Assembly (NCBI GenBank): GCA_043798715.1
Contig: JAZDOK010000079.1
Coordinates: forward strand, 1-59,176
DNA from: JAZDOK01 sp043798715
Lineage (GTDB): Bacteria > Vulcanimicrobiota > JAZDOK01
Direction of reading: 5' to 3'
DNA: 59,176 nt
Position numbers and translations under genes: made by a program. Below the pieces are notes generated by a model, which worked only from the letters and a program-made list of their open reading frames with translations, was not told where the DNA came from and did not search any database. Below, piece by piece: positions 58,553-59,176 of the stretch. Positions within the stretch are counted from its first letter, which is position 1. The number at the start of each line of letters is the position of its first letter.

Positions 58553-59176
58553 ATGAACAAAGAAGGCGGCATTTATCGTCTCCTGCAGCAGCATCTTGAC
58601 AAACAGGCGGTCGGGTTTCCGGAGGCCGGCTCGGGTGCCGACATCCGCTTTCTCAAAAGGCTTTTTTCACCTGAAGAAGCAAAACTCGCACTGCATCTCT
58701 CATACAAACCTGCTCCCACCGGACGGATTATCGAAAAAGCGGCCCGCGAATTTTCTGCAGAGCAGACTGAACTTCTGCTCGACAGCATGTTAATGAAAGG
58801 CGCCATCGGATGTAAAGAGAAGCACGGGAGCAGTCACTGGTATGTCATGCCTTTGATAGTCGGCATGTACGAAGCTCAAGACGGCAATCTCACTTTGGAA
58901 TTTCTGGCCGATGCCAGTGCCTACATGAAAACCATGGCTTACGGGAAAGCATTTCTGGCAGTCAAACCCTCCCAGATGCGGACCATCCCCATCAACAAAA
59001 GCCTGCCATTGGAACATCAGGTCGCCACCTACGATCAGATTCGCGCCATCGTCCAAAACTCTCACGGCCCTTTTGTCGTGCTCAAATGCATTTGCCGCGA
59101 GGGCATGGCGATTAATAACAAACCGTGCACAAAAACATCCCGCCTGGAGACATGCCTTGGATTTGGCGACGTGGCC
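58553..59176 (+). CDS. Partial Fe-S (ferredoxin-like) protein, runs off the window
   Basis: The first 208 codons of a gene continue beyond the window end without a stop. It starts MNKEGGIYRLLQQHLDKQAV, with GAGGGG 7 nt upstream. A winged-helix-like part follows (EFSAEQTELLLDSMLMKGAIG), then VVLKCICREGMAI and further cysteines (KPCTKT, ETCLG). The cysteine-rich section resembles 4Fe-4S proteins in which ferredoxin motifs come later, outside the visible part. Function unknown. Confidence 0.75.
   Translation, partial: MNKEGGIYRLLQQHLDKQAVGFPEAGSGADIRFLKRLFSPEEAKLALHLSYKPAPTGRIIEKAAREFSAEQTELLLDSMLMKGAIGCKEKHGSSHWYVMPLIVGMYEAQDGNLTLEFLADASAYMKTMAYGKAFLAVKPSQMRTIPINKSLPLEHQVATYDQIRAIVQNSHGPFVVLKCICREGMAINNKPCTKTSRLETCLGFGDVA

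Noticed and set aside
1..59176. tRNA, rRNA or CRISPR arrays
   Set aside because: I looked for T-loop-like GGTTC(A/G)A motifs with cloverleaf partners and for regularly spaced repeats; none was convincing. The only tandem array is the 23-bp IS-end repeat, which has no spacers.

Overview
The window is about 59 kb of gene-dense bacterial chromosome with a moderately high GC content. It holds roughly 50 protein genes and no rRNA, tRNA or CRISPR array that I could see. The content suggests a diderm (Gram-negative) bacterium with meso-DAP peptidoglycan recycling (mpl), an outer-membrane beta-barrel protein, a type IV pilus motor (pilB, pilT, pilC), SecDF without a neighbouring yajC, and many TPR and secreted proteins. 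No gene pins down a phylum. The mix of a sugar-phosphate microcompartment, leaderless metalloprotease, SPASM radical SAM enzymes and flagellar-export-gate relics points to an uncultivated lineage rather than a model clade.

Layout. 1-1.6 kb: scar of a degenerate insertion sequence and duplicated gene tails. 1.6-10.3 kb (minus strand): AspT-type transporter, O-antigen-ligase/TPR protein, sigma factor, and the pilB-pilT-(19-aa peptide)-pilC operon behind a recognisable promoter. 10.3-15.8 kb (minus): a bacterial microcompartment mini-locus (BMC-T, BMC-H, RpiB, a DeoC fusion) running directly into a recO-ruvX fusion, mltG and yqeG. 15.9-18.7 kb: a thermolysin-like protease without signal peptide, divergent from a TPR protein. 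18.7-29.7 kb (minus): an unbroken co-directional run that starts with a 28-codon peptide gene under a consensus promoter. It is followed by a terminator-like hairpin, an MFS exporter, a SPASM radical SAM enzyme, a membrane protein, an M16 peptidase, VOC and SDR enzymes, and then tgt-secD-secF. The first half looks like a previously undescribed RiPP (ribosomally made, modified peptide) pathway.

29.9-44.6 kb: mostly plus-strand metabolic and envelope genes (methyltransferase, HD-GYP, NFU, GH57, adenine deaminase, HIT, AI-2E family, TPR, mpl, orphan XDH FAD subunit), with a few minus-strand genes (beta-barrel, propeller protein, esterase). 44.6-51.2 kb: S41 lipoprotein protease, then a 2-kb mobile segment (REP-associated tyrosine transposase) bracketed by duplicated serC tails, then serC-serA-DUF1015. 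51.4-59.2 kb: lpdA, a PH-like membrane protein and a striking soluble fusion of the FlhB and FlhA cytoplasmic domains. These are divergent from a short Ser/Pro-rich protein, a second SPASM radical SAM enzyme, a cytidylate-kinase-like protein and a partial Fe-S protein.

Three divergent intergenic regions (before the protease/TPR pair, the peptide operon/methyltransferase pair and the FlhBA-fusion/Ser-Pro-protein pair) carry paired TTGTTAA half-sites. This suggests one regulator controls the peptide pathway, the leaderless protease and the export-gate-like protein. The most interesting items are the peptide pathway, the FlhB-FlhA fusion, and the microcompartment locus with its three-part DeoC.
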